A stretch of 64,000 nucleotides of DNA from Bifiguratus adelaidae (GCA_002261195.1 MVBO01000016.1:124001-188000); one strand, 5' to 3'. Shown: positions 1 through 9,228, counted from the first letter of the stretch. A program made the numbers and translations. Notes: generated by a model from the sequence alone, not told the origin.

Positions 1-649
1 TCACTGGTATTCCCAGGATTATCTACCCACATTCAGTCACAGACATGCGCCGCGCCGGACGTACGGATGCCGAGCTGCAAAAGATTCTTGAGATTGTTCA
101 TCTCGAATATATACCCTCTAGAGAAGGCGGATTTGAAACCGTCAAGGAATGGAAAGACGTGTTTTCCGGCGGTGAGAAGCAACGGGTATGTCTCTTGTGC
201 TTTGTGGGATTCCCTATTAACGCTCCTGGATAGATGGGTATGGCGCGTCTATTCTACCACCACCCCAAGTATGCCATGTTGGACGAGTGTACCTCTGCCG
301 TCTCTAGCGACGTGGAAGGCGGCATGTACAATTACGCAAAAGACATTAGCATAAGTAAGTATTCCTTGGTTGCCTTGTTATCTGGATCATTGACTGACGT
401 GTTGCGTTAGCGTTGATTACCATTTCGCACCGACCTTCCCTCTTCAAATATCACACGCATCTCCTTCGTCTTACCGGTGAACACGGTCAATGGACATTTA
501 CCCAGCTGGAAGATGATAAGGAAGCCGTTTCGTATGAAGCGGAAACGAAACAATTAGAGCAAGAACTGAAGCAAGTAGAAGCGCTCAAAGCACGCTTGAA
601 CGAGGTCAATACGGAGTTAGATGGACACTTTACAGCTAAGCAAACATGA
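1..649 (+). CDS. Peroxisomal ABC transporter (ABCD/PXA type), C-terminal part
   Basis: This is the 3' end of a gene that starts before the window; 180 residues are visible, read from base 3. Exons are 1-185, 234-354 and 411-649. The visible part is the end of a nucleotide-binding domain: the ABC signature (FSGGEKQR), a Walker B strand followed by LDECTSAV, and the H-loop ([14 protein letters not shown]). The wording matches the ABCD family (human ALDP, yeast Pxa1/Pxa2). These proteins import very-long-chain acyl-CoA into peroxisomes as dimers of half-transporters. A short charged helical tail rich in E, K and Q follows the domain, as in ALDP. Membrane segments and Walker A lie outside the window, so PXA1 and PXA2 cannot be told apart. 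Family is certain; the exact paralogue is open. Confidence 0.9.
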
Positions 650-1132
650 TAGGGTTGTATTTTTTGACGTCGATATACAGTAGACTGGCGTGTTAACTGT
701 CTCTTTTACTTTCATCGATTCGAGGGTATCTCTTGGACGGAAACGATAACATGTTATTCCCGTTCACGCTAAGATATGAAAGCGGTTACAGTCGCTTATT
801 GCCGCTTGGCTTGCTGATCGTCACCACAACTAATCTTACCAATGACCATGTCAATCGACTGCACAAATCATACTCTACGCCTATCAACACCACTGGCCAC
901 GACATCATGCGCTTTCCATGCTGTCAATTTTCGAGCGCCAGTTTCCTCATGCTAACATACATGTCTGCATATTCAGGTCTGAGCAGCGATATATAATGAA
1001 CAGTGTATCTGTACACTTACCATTTGCGTCTTCACTATCCAGCGTGTCAAACAACTTTTATATAGTACAGAGCCCGCTTCTTGTACTTATGGTATGTAGA
1101 TTTTCGTCATTAAGCCCAAAGCGTAGCATTTT
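650..1132. other. Intergenic stretch, no gene seen
   Basis: AT-rich sequence downstream of the ABC transporter. The only long frames (for example 733-996) start with a non-ATG codon and have no protein-like composition or splice context. I see no RNA gene, repeat or clear promoter element. Confidence 0.5.
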
Positions 1133-1506
1133 TCAATCTCTGTGAGCACAGTATGTACTCAGCAGCAAGCTTCGAAAGAGCAAGGCGAAAAGTCTGGACA
1201 AAGTGAGCGCAACTGACCGTTGTATTTCATCGTTCCATCCTCTGTCTAAAGGCATCAACCTCCAGACATGATAGACAAATTGTTCATAATATAGATATGC
1301 TTCTTTATCGAACTGACCATCTGCCTTCCGACAATCCTTATATAAAGATTGCAGACGTTCGATGAGATTGAACACGAGAGAAAGAACTGTCTCCAAAAAC
1401 GTGCAGCAAGATCACCATACAAGGACAAAATCATATTGGGACCATTCGCGCTAAAACAAGTGTCAAGTAGACTGTAAAGTGTTGCTACATGTATACATAC
1501 TTCCAT
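1133..1506 (-). pseudogene. Unidentified protein-coding remnant, frameshifted in a T run
   Basis: Two minus-strand frames read like one helical protein. The first starts with ATG at 1506 and gives NGPNMILSLYGDLAARF. The second continues as LETVLSLVFNLIERLQ, then an acidic, aromatic-rich helical part, to a stop at 1133. They join if one T is added to a run of five T (plus-strand A run at 1395-1399). This may be a real frameshift or a homopolymer error. An alternative is an intron with a GTATGT donor at 1500 and a TTTTAG acceptor near 1451, but it leaves an in-frame stop. I do not recognise the family, and a stop codon lies just upstream of the ATG, so it may be only a fragment. Confidence 0.3.
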
Positions 1507-1785
1507 GTCGACGCGTCTTTAGGTGGTGCTAGACAGCTGTTATTTGCACAAATTACTTCAATTTGACATGAGCCATGCAGTAAGCACGAAGGAAAAGCGG
1601 GCAAGTTCTGAGGCATCGAATCTCATATTATGTGCTTGCCTTCTTGGTTCTAGAAGATACAAGATACCCCTAAAACTAAATGATATGAGCTATGTACAAT
1701 TTGGCCAGCCATACCAGGGTAATCCATGACTTTACGTGGGGTGCCTACCCTTCCACAGCTTCGGTTAGCAATTGTCAGGCTATCC

Positions 1786-2427
1786 ATGTCGGCGCAAAAT
1801 TCTGCATATCCGAGTCGGATTAACGGTATCCCATCGAACAGCTTATCAGTACTCCTACCATCTGCTGTTTTATTGTCCCGCAGCTCATACAGTCTCTTGA
1901 ACTCTCGGCCAGAGGTCGGTATATTTCAACGTAGAACTTCAGTACACCCCAGCAGAGGCACCTTTCAATTTCACCTACCCACACAAGATTTAAGTGCATT
2001 GGATGACTTACTACGATGCCGGCTTCTTCACGACGAAAAAATTCCACTTCGGCACTCTCCCAGAAGCGCAGGAAATCGCACCGTTGGCGACGCAGTGAAA
2101 ATGGTGTTCTCCTGCCAGGTACTGGTGCTACCGAAGAACAGGCAATTCTGATTCCACATGGTTTGGCAGGCAGTCTTGCGTTGGACGATTGGCGTCTATC
2201 AAGATATGATTGCCCAAGCGGCGAACGAAATGAAGTAGGCGAGCCTTTCCCTGCAACGCAATGCCCCTCACTCCCGTTGCGTCTCACACCAAAGAAGCGC
2301 TAAAGAGGGAAGGCTACCAGCGCAGCACGAGAGTGACGGTAAGGCTTGTAAGAGACTCTACGAGAAGCTTTCTAACTTTAATCCAGATTGCAGATTCATC
2401 GCCAAATTTGAAGCTTTATCCATCTAA
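1786..2427 (+). CDS. Hypothetical protein, three exons
   Basis: Proposed exons 1786-2118, 2170-2234 and 2295-2427 give a 176-residue product. Both introns have good signals: GTACTG...TTTGGCAG with a CTGATT branch (51 nt), and GTAGGC...CCAAAG with a CTCAC branch (60 nt). The last two exons read as a convincing helical protein (AVLRWTIGVYQDMIAQA, then KACKRLYEKLSNFNPDCRF). The first exon is rich in S, R and P and less convincing, and its start codon is a guess. No family is recognised. A competing frame inside exon 1 (from about 2000) and an antisense frame are also open, so the 5' half could be modelled wrongly. Confidence 0.4.
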
Positions 2428-2534
2428 AAGAATCCAATAACGATAGATCGGACTTGTGATGCTTGTAGTTCTCGTAATCTCGCTCTTTGTCACCCGTTAA
2501 GTTCAATAAAGAACCTTTGACCGTCACTAAGCAA

Positions 2535-2858
2535 ATGGTATCCCATTTTCACCCGGCCATTCCACGCGCAACCCACAAACGCCATTCTGGCTGCGAACGC
2601 TGCACGCCTTTCTTAGGGATACCATTGCTCGTGATTGGATGCTTAGCCGCAGTTGTTGCTTCCTTCATCTATATTCCGGTCTTCATTACGTCTCATCAAT
2701 TTCGTGAACCGTCACGTATCCCCGCTGCAGTTGCGGACTGTCATCCGAGTCCTCGTCTTTTGGGCGACGGGACAACAGAACGCCTTCGGAGGCGTACCCG
2801 TGACCTGAACTGGACGTTTCCAGGCGAGATGCGAGAGCGGCCAACGAAACGTCGATAG
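2535..2858 (+). CDS. Small possible membrane protein, antisense to LPA1-like 3' end
   Basis: An ATG-initiated frame of 107 codons. Its middle holds one strongly hydrophobic segment (GIPLLVIGCLAAVVASFIYI) after a basic, cysteine-containing stretch, which would suit a single-pass membrane protein. The C-terminal half overlaps, on the opposite strand, the last coding exon of the LPA1-like gene. That half is compositionally odd (rich in R and P) and may be read only by chance. No family is recognised and there is no splicing evidence. Low confidence. Confidence 0.25.
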   Translation: MVSHFHPAIPRATHKRHSGCERCTPFLGIPLLVIGCLAAVVASFIYIPVFITSHQFREPSRIPAAVADCHPSPRLLGDGTTERLRRRTRDLNWTFPGEMRERPTKRR

Positions 2859-4123
2859 CTTTATCAGAAAGGCGTTTGACGGGTGAGTCCTGTGAGAGAA
2901 GGTGTTGTGTGTCTACCACAAAATCCGATTCTTGGCACAGCTCAGCAATGGCGTCCAGTACGTGTTGGTGAATGATGTTGAGTGTTGTTTCCATATTGTC
3001 AAAATCCATGGATACCGTGTAGAAGGGTTGTTGCTGTTCCAATGGATCCTTTAGGCGGCGATTGTTTTCTGCAAGGAGGTCGTCTTGCCATTGCCGCATG
3101 ACCTTGTAGATTGCATTCGTTGAAACATCGTCGTCACCTCCATTGACTTGTGTTGTCCAGGCTGGACTGTTCCGTAGGCACCATTCGTCGACCAAATATC
3201 TATGCATGGCAGTATCCTCAAACGTAAGTAATATCGGGACAATGGCACAATCTGGCGAGACGTGATACTTGTGTTTTGAACTCGCTGCCTCGTGTCCTGG
3301 CGCTGTATCCTCGGCGCTCTGAGCAATATTTTTCCGCCGCTTCTCGACGATGATATCCAACAATTGATGATTGATTAACGATCCCTCAATGATAATTGAT
3401 TTTCCGTCCGTCAATGTTTTCTGCAAGTCTCCCTCCAGGCCTATATGGGTTAGTTTATTCCACCGTGCCAGCTGTACTCACCCAACTGAATGTCACGAAA
3501 GGCTGTGTCAAATCTTCCTGCCGCCACGGACGGTTCTTTTGCTCTAGCCGCACGTATCCAGATTGGATCGGGTGTCTTGCGTCTAGTAGAGCATGAGTCG
3601 ACCAACATTTTGCAAGCTGCAAGCCACGCAATGCTTACTTTTCAATGCTTTGTATCAGATCATAGACTACATCCGTCTTGACGACATTCGATAGGTTTAA
3701 GCGCTCGGCAAGCTGTGTAGCAATCGTCGACTTGCCGATACATGCCGTACCAGCGACAAGTAGGATCAAGGGTATCCGTTGATGATGAAACCAGGCAATC
3801 TTACGATACAGGATAATGTTCTCCATACCATATCCCAACCGCGCCATGAGCCAAAACAACTCCCGCTCCATGTCTTTTTGCGATATCACGAGAATGTCGC
3901 GATCAACCAGTCGCTTCTTGAGGTCCAGTGCTATCCGCAAGGCATGCGCTTGTCGTATTCGAGCAGCCGTGAGCATACGAGACACCAAAAAGCGCGAGAG
4001 GACATAGTAATGCTGACTCGAGAGTTCTACGCGAACCTTGACGAAATCATACTTACTCGAGAATGTCTTTGATCGAGTCGCACTTCGTCTCTCTTTCCGC
4101 CCATGTCCTCCCCGATCCTCCAT
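2686..4123 (-). CDS. LPA1-like P-loop protein (2-phosphoglycerate kinase-related)
   Basis: Exons, high to low: 4123-3639, 3582-3482 and 3440-2686 (446 residues). The N-terminal part (SKYDFVKVRVELS, then YYVLSRFLVSRMLT) and the P-loop region (ILLVAGTACIGKSTIATQLA, Walker A GTACIGKST) match plant LPA1 and its homologues. These end in a domain related to archaeal 2-phosphoglycerate kinase. In plants LPA1 is needed for normal phytate levels; its reaction is not settled. The C-terminal part holds an IIIEGS strand and a long acidic, serine-rich disordered tail. I start at ATG 4123 because the upstream in-frame extension begins only with GTG. The gene is divergent from the PhzF-like gene, with 73 bp between starts. 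Role in this fungus: possibly inositol-phosphate metabolism, by inference only. Confidence 0.85.
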
Positions 4124-4196
4124 TCCCTGTGAGTCACTCTGACGCGTATAAAACCTGCGTATAAATGGTTCCACTTTACCCCTCTTCTCACCTCCA
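4124..4196. promoter_or_regulatory. Compact bidirectional promoter (LPA1-like / PhzF-like)
   Basis: Only 73 bp separate the two divergent start codons. Two TATA-like boxes, TATAAAA at 4147-4153 and TATAAAT at 4160-4166, lie about 30-50 bp upstream of the PhzF-like ATG and could serve it. The spacing implies overlapping regulation of the two genes. Confidence 0.5.
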
Positions 4197-5146
4197 ATGC
4201 CAGAATATCCCTTTTACCAAGTAGACGCTTTCACGTCGACACCGTTGGGCGGAAACGCTTGCGCAGTGTTTCTGGATGCGGATGATATGGATGACAAGAC
4301 CATGTTGGCCGTCACTCGAGAAGTAGGCGCTTGACCGAGATAGAGATGGATCTAGTTTGCTCAACGGTTTCCCGATAGATGAACTTGTCCGAGTCGTCCT
4401 TTGTCCTCAAGACGAACAAGGCAGACTTTAAAGCTCGCTATTGGACGTGCGCTGAAGAGATACCCTTGGCCGGCCATCCGACCATTGCGACCATTTATAC
4501 CTTGATCAAGGCGGGATTGATCCAGCTCAAGGAATCACCCATGTCGATCTCGCTCGAGCTCAATGAAGGCCCAATCAATGTGGACATTCACCACGATGGA
4601 TCGCAGGTGGAAAAGATTGTCATGACGCAGCGAAAACCAAAGTTTATGACCATTCATGATCCAGCCGTGGTTTGTCCGCTGTTTAACCTCGAGGTCGAAG
4701 ACTTGGTTCAGGGCGTCCCGATCCAAACAGTGTCGACGGGAACACCGCAACTGATGGTGCCTGTGCGCTCCCTGGAAGCACTACGCAGGGCGAGAGTGAA
4801 TATTGAGGCGTACTCTAGGTATCGCGAGTCATCCGATTTCTTTACGCCTCACTTGTTTGTCTGTCAAGGCGTCACGTCTGCTGGCTCAACATTTGCCAGA
4901 CACTTTGGCGTCGCTCCAGACATGATGGAAGATCCCGTCACAGGCTCAGCCACGGGTGGTATGAGTGCCTATATCGTCAAGTACGGTCTTCTCAAAGAAA
5001 CATCTTGGATTGCGGAGCAAGGGCATTGGATGGATAGAGCAGGCATGGTGCATGTGAAAGTCATCAAGGGTGCAGATGGAGAGCCAGAGACCGTCACTAT
5101 TGGCGGTCAGGCCGTGTTAAGCCTTAAAGGCACATTGTTTTTATAA
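4197..5146 (+). CDS. PhzF-family isomerase/epimerase-like protein
   Basis: Exons 4197-4322 and 4379-5146 encode 297 residues, the usual length for the phenazine biosynthesis PhzF-like family (diaminopimelate-epimerase fold). Visible family motifs: QVDAFTSTPLGGNACAVF at the N-terminus, the catalytic-glutamate segment T-R-E before NLSES spanning the splice junction, IPLAGHPTIAT, and EDPVTGSATGG in the second lobe. Eukaryotic members are common and mostly of unknown substrate, so the name does not imply phenazine production. No other phenazine gene is present. The intron (GTAGGC...GATAG, 56 nt) falls directly after the putative catalytic Glu codon. Confidence 0.93.
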
Positions 5147-5167
5147 ACAGATAGGTACAGTAGATGT

Positions 5168-5593
5168 TTAGGAAAAGTACTTGGCGTAGTAACCCACAGG
5201 TCCATCATGAAGAGGGTCGTAGACGGTGAAGTCGGGTCGGCAAGAGTTGATGTAGTTGATTTGCTTGATGATGAGTTTTTGCAATTCAAACAAATCTTTT
5301 TCGAACTCCTCAATGTCATCGTCGTAGCAGTTGCGGTCCTTGTTGCAGGCATCACAGAGTTCGAGTTCCTTGGTGTAGTACTTCCTATGGGCAAAGTTCT
5401 TTTGCTCGACTTGCAACTTGCACATGTCCTTCATTACCTTGTCGATGCCATTCTCCAATTCGCTGCACTTGATGCTATCAATTTGGCAATCTTCCAAAGC
5501 GCATACTCCCTTGGAGCAAGATTGCTTGAATTTGTCCCAGGCGGAAACGGAACCGGCAAGAGCGACGATGGTAAGCAAAACTGAGATCTTCAT
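5168..5593 (-). CDS. Small secreted cysteine-rich protein
   Basis: Intronless, 141 residues from ATG 5593. The product opens with a classical signal peptide (MKISVLLTIVALAGSVSA, likely cleaved after SA). The mature part is acidic, with nine cysteines in the first two thirds and near the C-terminus, spaced like a disulfide-bonded or helical-hairpin secreted protein. I recognise no named domain. A TATAAAA box on the minus strand (plus 5631-5637) lies about 38 bp upstream of the chosen ATG and supports that start over the longer upstream frame. Such proteins are candidate effectors or surface proteins, but nothing here shows a function. Confidence 0.8.
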   Translation of the reverse strand: MKISVLLTIVALAGSVSAWDKFKQSCSKGVCALEDCQIDSIKCSELENGIDKVMKDMCKLQVEQKNFAHRKYYTKELELCDACNKDRNCYDDDIEEFEKDLFELQKLIIKQINYINSCRPDFTVYDPLHDGPVGYYAKYFS

Positions 5594-5739
5594 GTTGTTG
5601 ATGGTATGGGCCCCATAGAGTCGATGCATGTTTTATATCAAGACAGGAACGTGTACATAGAAGCACGTTCCTCTCGAATTCACATTCCAGCGTGCTCTAA
5701 TGCGTCTTTGGCCAAGACTACCTTCCACATTCCGCAAAC

Positions 5740-6475
5740 CTACACCCGTCTGGTCATGCAGTATATGGAAATCCCGACGACTGCACCAGCAGAAAATGTC
5801 AAGCCATAAGGCGCCAATGCTTGAGCATGCTTAATTGCCTTTGACCATACGGATGGCCCCTGCCGTTGACCAAGATGGCTTGGGATTCCATCAATACTCT
5901 CGGCATTCTTGGTCTTCCAATAGTCCTGCATCTGGAGCTTGTCCTTTTTGCGCCAATAGTCCAAAAGTGTATCTCGAGGCGCCTTATATTCCATAAGCGG
6001 TACCCCGAAGCCGCAACTCTGACCTACTTTGGTCACGTCGACCACAAATATAGATCGTTTGCCTGTCAACTCCTGCTGATCATTAAAGTATTCTGCCTCC
6101 AGTGCATCATATTCTGGGCTGCCGATATCGTACGCCACCGCCGTGCCAAAGAGTCGTACTGTTTCCAAATCAGTGAGTGCGCAGGTGAGTTGGATACGTG
6201 CACCCACCTATTTTTGGCGGGCCTTCAAAGGCACAGAACATGATCGTCAACCTCCCGCTCTCCCGTACATGGCTCAGGGTTTCGATGCCCGATCCAGTGA
6301 GCTCCATATAACATACTTTGTTGGGGTTGATGATCCTAAAGGTCCCGCCAAACCCTTTGGGGGATATATTGACTCTACCGTTTGCGGATAGGGGACAACT
6401 CCCCACAAAGAACATTTTCTGCGCCTTGATGAAGGCGGCCTGGCCTTCGCTTATCTCGTCATGAAACGAACCCAT
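5740..6475 (-). CDS. PPOx-like (FMN-binding split barrel) family protein with C-terminal membrane anchor
   Basis: Exons 6475-6208 and 6158-5740, joined across a 49-nt intron (GTGGGT...GAAACAG), give 228 residues. The N-terminal half (FFVGSCPLSANGRVNISPKG, then KVCYMELTGSGIETLSHV) is the pattern of the fungal pyridoxamine 5'-phosphate oxidase-like family, which folds as an FMN-binding split barrel. The family is broad, and actual PNP oxidase activity is not implied. The last 25 residues form one hydrophobic segment (PYGLTFSAGAVVGISIYCM) followed by TRRV, suggesting a tail-anchored protein. It runs tail-to-head with the cysteine-rich secreted protein on the same strand. Confidence 0.85.
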
Positions 6476-7056
6476 GGGTTCTGAGCAGCAAAAGAGATGC
6501 GATGGAAAGGGGCGCAGTAGGGCCTATTTAGTATTTTTAGGCAATTCACGCGCCGGAAAAGGACCCGAGGTGCAGATGGCATGGAACAATGGGCATTGTC
6601 TAGGCTTTTGACCCTTCTGTAGATGCTATTGAGGATATATCTTGGTACTGTCATCCGGTATTGCCTGAATGCTGAGGTGGGCCAACCCATGGACACCTTA
6701 CACGTGCGCGCGTTCACGCGTCCGCAAAAACACGCTGTCACTCATGTAAACGGCTATGGGGCTCACACGTCATCCTCTCCACCTGCGACGCGAAACCATG
6801 ATCGTGCGCTCTCCTATCCGTCCCACGTGGCGTCTATCATTTTGACCCAATGAGGCATTATAAAACAGTATGTACGCTGCTTTGTCCTTGCACAGTGCAA
6901 CCCTTCTCTCCCTGCCCCTAAGATTTAGCAGAGACCCTATTGCCCTCAATTTGGCCATTTGCGATGGGTGATGGAGAGGATGGACGTCGCGTATAAAGAG
7001 GCAGAGCCTTGAGCCGCAGCTTCATCACGCAATCCTCTCTTCTCACCTTCACCGAT
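6476..7056. promoter_or_regulatory. Intergenic region between divergent genes, with TATA box
   Basis: This 581-bp gap separates the PPOx-like gene (minus) from the repeat-peptide gene (plus). TATAAA at 6992-6997 lies 60 bp before ATG 7057 and is a plausible core promoter. A second TATAAAA-like site is near 6858. No gene is seen inside. Confidence 0.45.
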
Positions 7057-7439
7057 ATGAAGATCTCCAGTATTGCCTACGCCTTGTCTCTCTTGGTCGT
7101 TGCCGTCAACGCCATGCCTGTCCATGAGGACGTCACCCTGGCCAAGCGCGACGCGGACCTTGTCGATCTCGCCAACGCGCTTCAAAACGCGGACCTCTTG
7201 AACGGCGTTAACGTTCTTTCCAATCAGAACGCAAAGAGAGACCTCATCAACGCTAAAACTTGGGTCAAAACCTGAACGCTCTCAACGGTGTCAGTGTCCT
7301 CTCCAACTCCAACACGGCTCCTTGCAATCACAAGAAGCAGCGAATGGCCAAGCGCGATGGTGACCTCGTGGATGCCAAGACCGCCCTTCAGAACGCCAAC
7401 GTCCTCAACGACGTCGATGTCTTATCCAATGAGGACTAA
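7057..7439 (+). CDS. Secreted precursor with KR-separated repeat peptides, one frameshift
   Basis: The product starts with a signal peptide (MKISSIAYALSLLVVAVNA). Three related repeats follow, each bounded by Lys-Arg, the Kex2 cleavage signal. Repeat cores are LVDLANALQNADLLNGVNVL, QNLNALNGVSVLSN and LVDAKTALQNANVLNDVDVL. The frame breaks once, at about 7260-7267, within the second repeat. The first frame ends at 7275, but the next frame carries the rest of repeat two and repeat three to a stop at 7437-7439, consistent with one missing base. I found no intron that restores the frame. The layout matches fungal Kex2-processed repeat proteins, whose peptides are secreted; pheromones and ustiloxin precursors are special cases. 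Function here is unknown. Confidence 0.7.
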
Positions 7440-7668
7440 AAAGTCCGAGCAATACCTCTTCATATCATTTTGTGGTGAAAGTGATGGCGTACGGCGCTCT
7501 GTTCCTTCCCACTAGCTACATCAGTCTTTGTGCATTGGGCGTAAGCGCTCGATAATCCTCCACTCCTTTAGAACAACTTTCATCGCCTAGTTTTGTACTT
7601 TGTGTCTTTAGTAAACCGATGACAAAAAGCACATCTCTACTTGTCTATTCGGACTAGAGAAAGGTTAT

Positions 7669-8424
7669 CTAGGACTTTTCGGTGCTGCTAACGGGTGTCT
7701 GAGAGCGAGACGACATGGGTGTGTCGTAGGTAAACTTGCGGGAATCCAATTCCAAGGTCACCGGACCTATGAAGATTAAGTGTTCCGTGTGGCATAGATG
7801 CGCTGCCAATCTTACCATCGTTGACAATCTCGACGCTCATCATGGCTCCGAATACACCATCTAGCCAAGGGTTAGCCATCGATCGATCCAGATCCAGCGC
7901 TGGCTACTTGCTTTTTATCTTTCCTGGATGGTAGGCTTGTCCAAGCTTGATGAGAAAGCTATCATACATCTCCCTGGCACTCTCCGTCTTCATGGCCAGA
8001 TGAAAGTCGGGCTTGTTGCCTAGAGAAACATGAGAGACAAGCTTGAGGTGAGCGTCGGGCCTTACCTTTGTTGGTCACACCCCACAAGGTGAACTGAGAA
8101 ACTTGTCCATGGATCAGCGTCAAGAACGCCAAGTCGCCCTGTCGACTCACTCACCACAGAGGATATCCAGATCCAGATCCTTGACACTCCTTCTCCACAT
8201 TTGCCCATCCTCCCCCTCAAAGACCCTTACAGTCAGAATCTTGCGCACCATGTAGTCGACATCCTGTGGACCGTCATCGACCGAGATGCCCAAGAGGATG
8301 CACAAGCCTTTCCCTATCCTACCCACCACCTGACCATCCACTAGGTCGTGTGAGACAAGCCGACGTGATGAAGAGACTCACCCGTTACCCCAGCCTTGCT
8401 CACCCGCTGCAAGACAGCCCGCAT
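7669..8424 (-). CDS. DTD1: D-aminoacyl-tRNA deacylase (DTD1)
   Basis: Six exons (8424-8382, 8340-8155, 8101-8066, 8019-7912, 7860-7816, 7766-7669) make 171 residues. The protein follows the DTD fold from end to end: MRAVLQRVSKAGVTVDG at the start, the catalytic-site motif SQFTL, then FHLAMKTESAREMYD, DG/NGVFGAMM and the second signature NDGPVTLELDS. The enzyme hydrolyses D-aminoacyl-tRNA (and Gly-tRNA-Ala) in the cytosol. Two exons are only 36 and 45 nt. The fourth intron (7861-7911) begins with GCAAGT rather than GT, a GC-AG intron needed to keep the frame. The gene is divergent from the F-box gene, with 47 bp between start codons. Confidence 0.93.
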
Positions 8425-8471
8425 GATCCCAATTTCCCCATGTGTTTCACTGCGTAGCCCATTGTTTGGCC
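8425..8471. promoter_or_regulatory. 47-bp divergent intergenic promoter (DTD1 / F-box gene)
   Basis: Only 47 bp lie between the two divergent ATG codons, so the 5' UTRs and core promoters must be very short or overlap the opposite gene. No TATA box is visible. Confidence 0.4.
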
Positions 8472-9228
8472 ATGTCTTTGCCTTTAGAGATCCATGAAGC
8501 CATTATCCACCAACTGATCCATCGCTGTCCATTGCGCCATGTCATGGAAGCGAGAGCGGTGTGTAGTGCTTGGTACAGGTTGATCAATCATCATATACAG
8601 CGCTTGCTGGAGACGACGTTCGTGCGTGGGCATACCAGTGTTCAGGCAAGTATGGGTTCTCGAGTTTCTCTCTCCCATGTTGTTGGTTGGGCTTTGGCGG
8701 TGCTCTCCATCCATGTCCTCGCTAGGCGCCGCTCCATGGCTCCAGAGGGCAACGCTAACGCTCTGTTAATAGATACTGGCACTGGCCGGCGGCGATCCAA
8801 CTGATTACACTGGCGTCTCGGTCCAATACCGCGCCTTTGATCCAAAGACAGGTCTCGTCACCTTTCACCAAGAGATTACACCGACAAAACACATGTCTAT
8901 GACCCACGATCCACATCCTTTGCTCGATAGCTTGCTGTCACACCCGGGATTGGTGCTGGGTCCGGTCGGGGTAAAGGTCTCGTGTTATATCGACATCTTG
9001 GTACCCTCTCGACGATTTCGACGGATAGTCCAATTCTCGATGGACGACGCCACCAAGGGATCCATTCAAGAGTTGCGATGGAACGATGTGCATTTGCTGG
9101 TGCGACTGAAGGCGGTCGAACAACCGATCCGACGGAAACCGGTGGTGGTGATTGAGTTTTTGGGAGTCAAGGCGAAGGTGGATCAGATTGAGCGTGCATT
9201 GACGTGTTCTTGCCGACAGTGTTTGTGA
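8472..9228 (+). CDS. F-box-like domain protein
   Basis: Exons 8472-8645 and 8773-9228 encode 210 residues. The N-terminus (LPLEIHEAIIHQLIHRCPLR, then ARAVCSAWYRLI) fits an F-box, the helical motif that binds Skp1 in SCF ubiquitin ligases. The remainder is a beta-rich domain that I do not recognise (SVQYRAFDPKTG, then PVVVIEFLGVKAKV), ending in a CSCRQCL tail. The 127-nt intron must start with GC (GCAAGT) to join the frames, making it the second GC-AG intron in neighbouring genes. I start at ATG 8472 because the longer upstream frame begins with GTG. F-box assignment is moderately sure; the substrate is unknown. Confidence 0.75.

Noticed and set aside
733-996. 87-codon plus-strand frame
   Set aside because: It starts with TTG, has no domain-like pattern and no splice context.
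1820-2287. 155-residue minus-strand frame
   Set aside because: It is antisense to the better-supported spliced gene, has no splice or family support, and its composition is irregular.
4197-5146. Phenazine biosynthesis cluster
   Set aside because: Only a PhzF-like gene is present. The family is widespread in eukaryotes, and no other phz-type gene is nearby.
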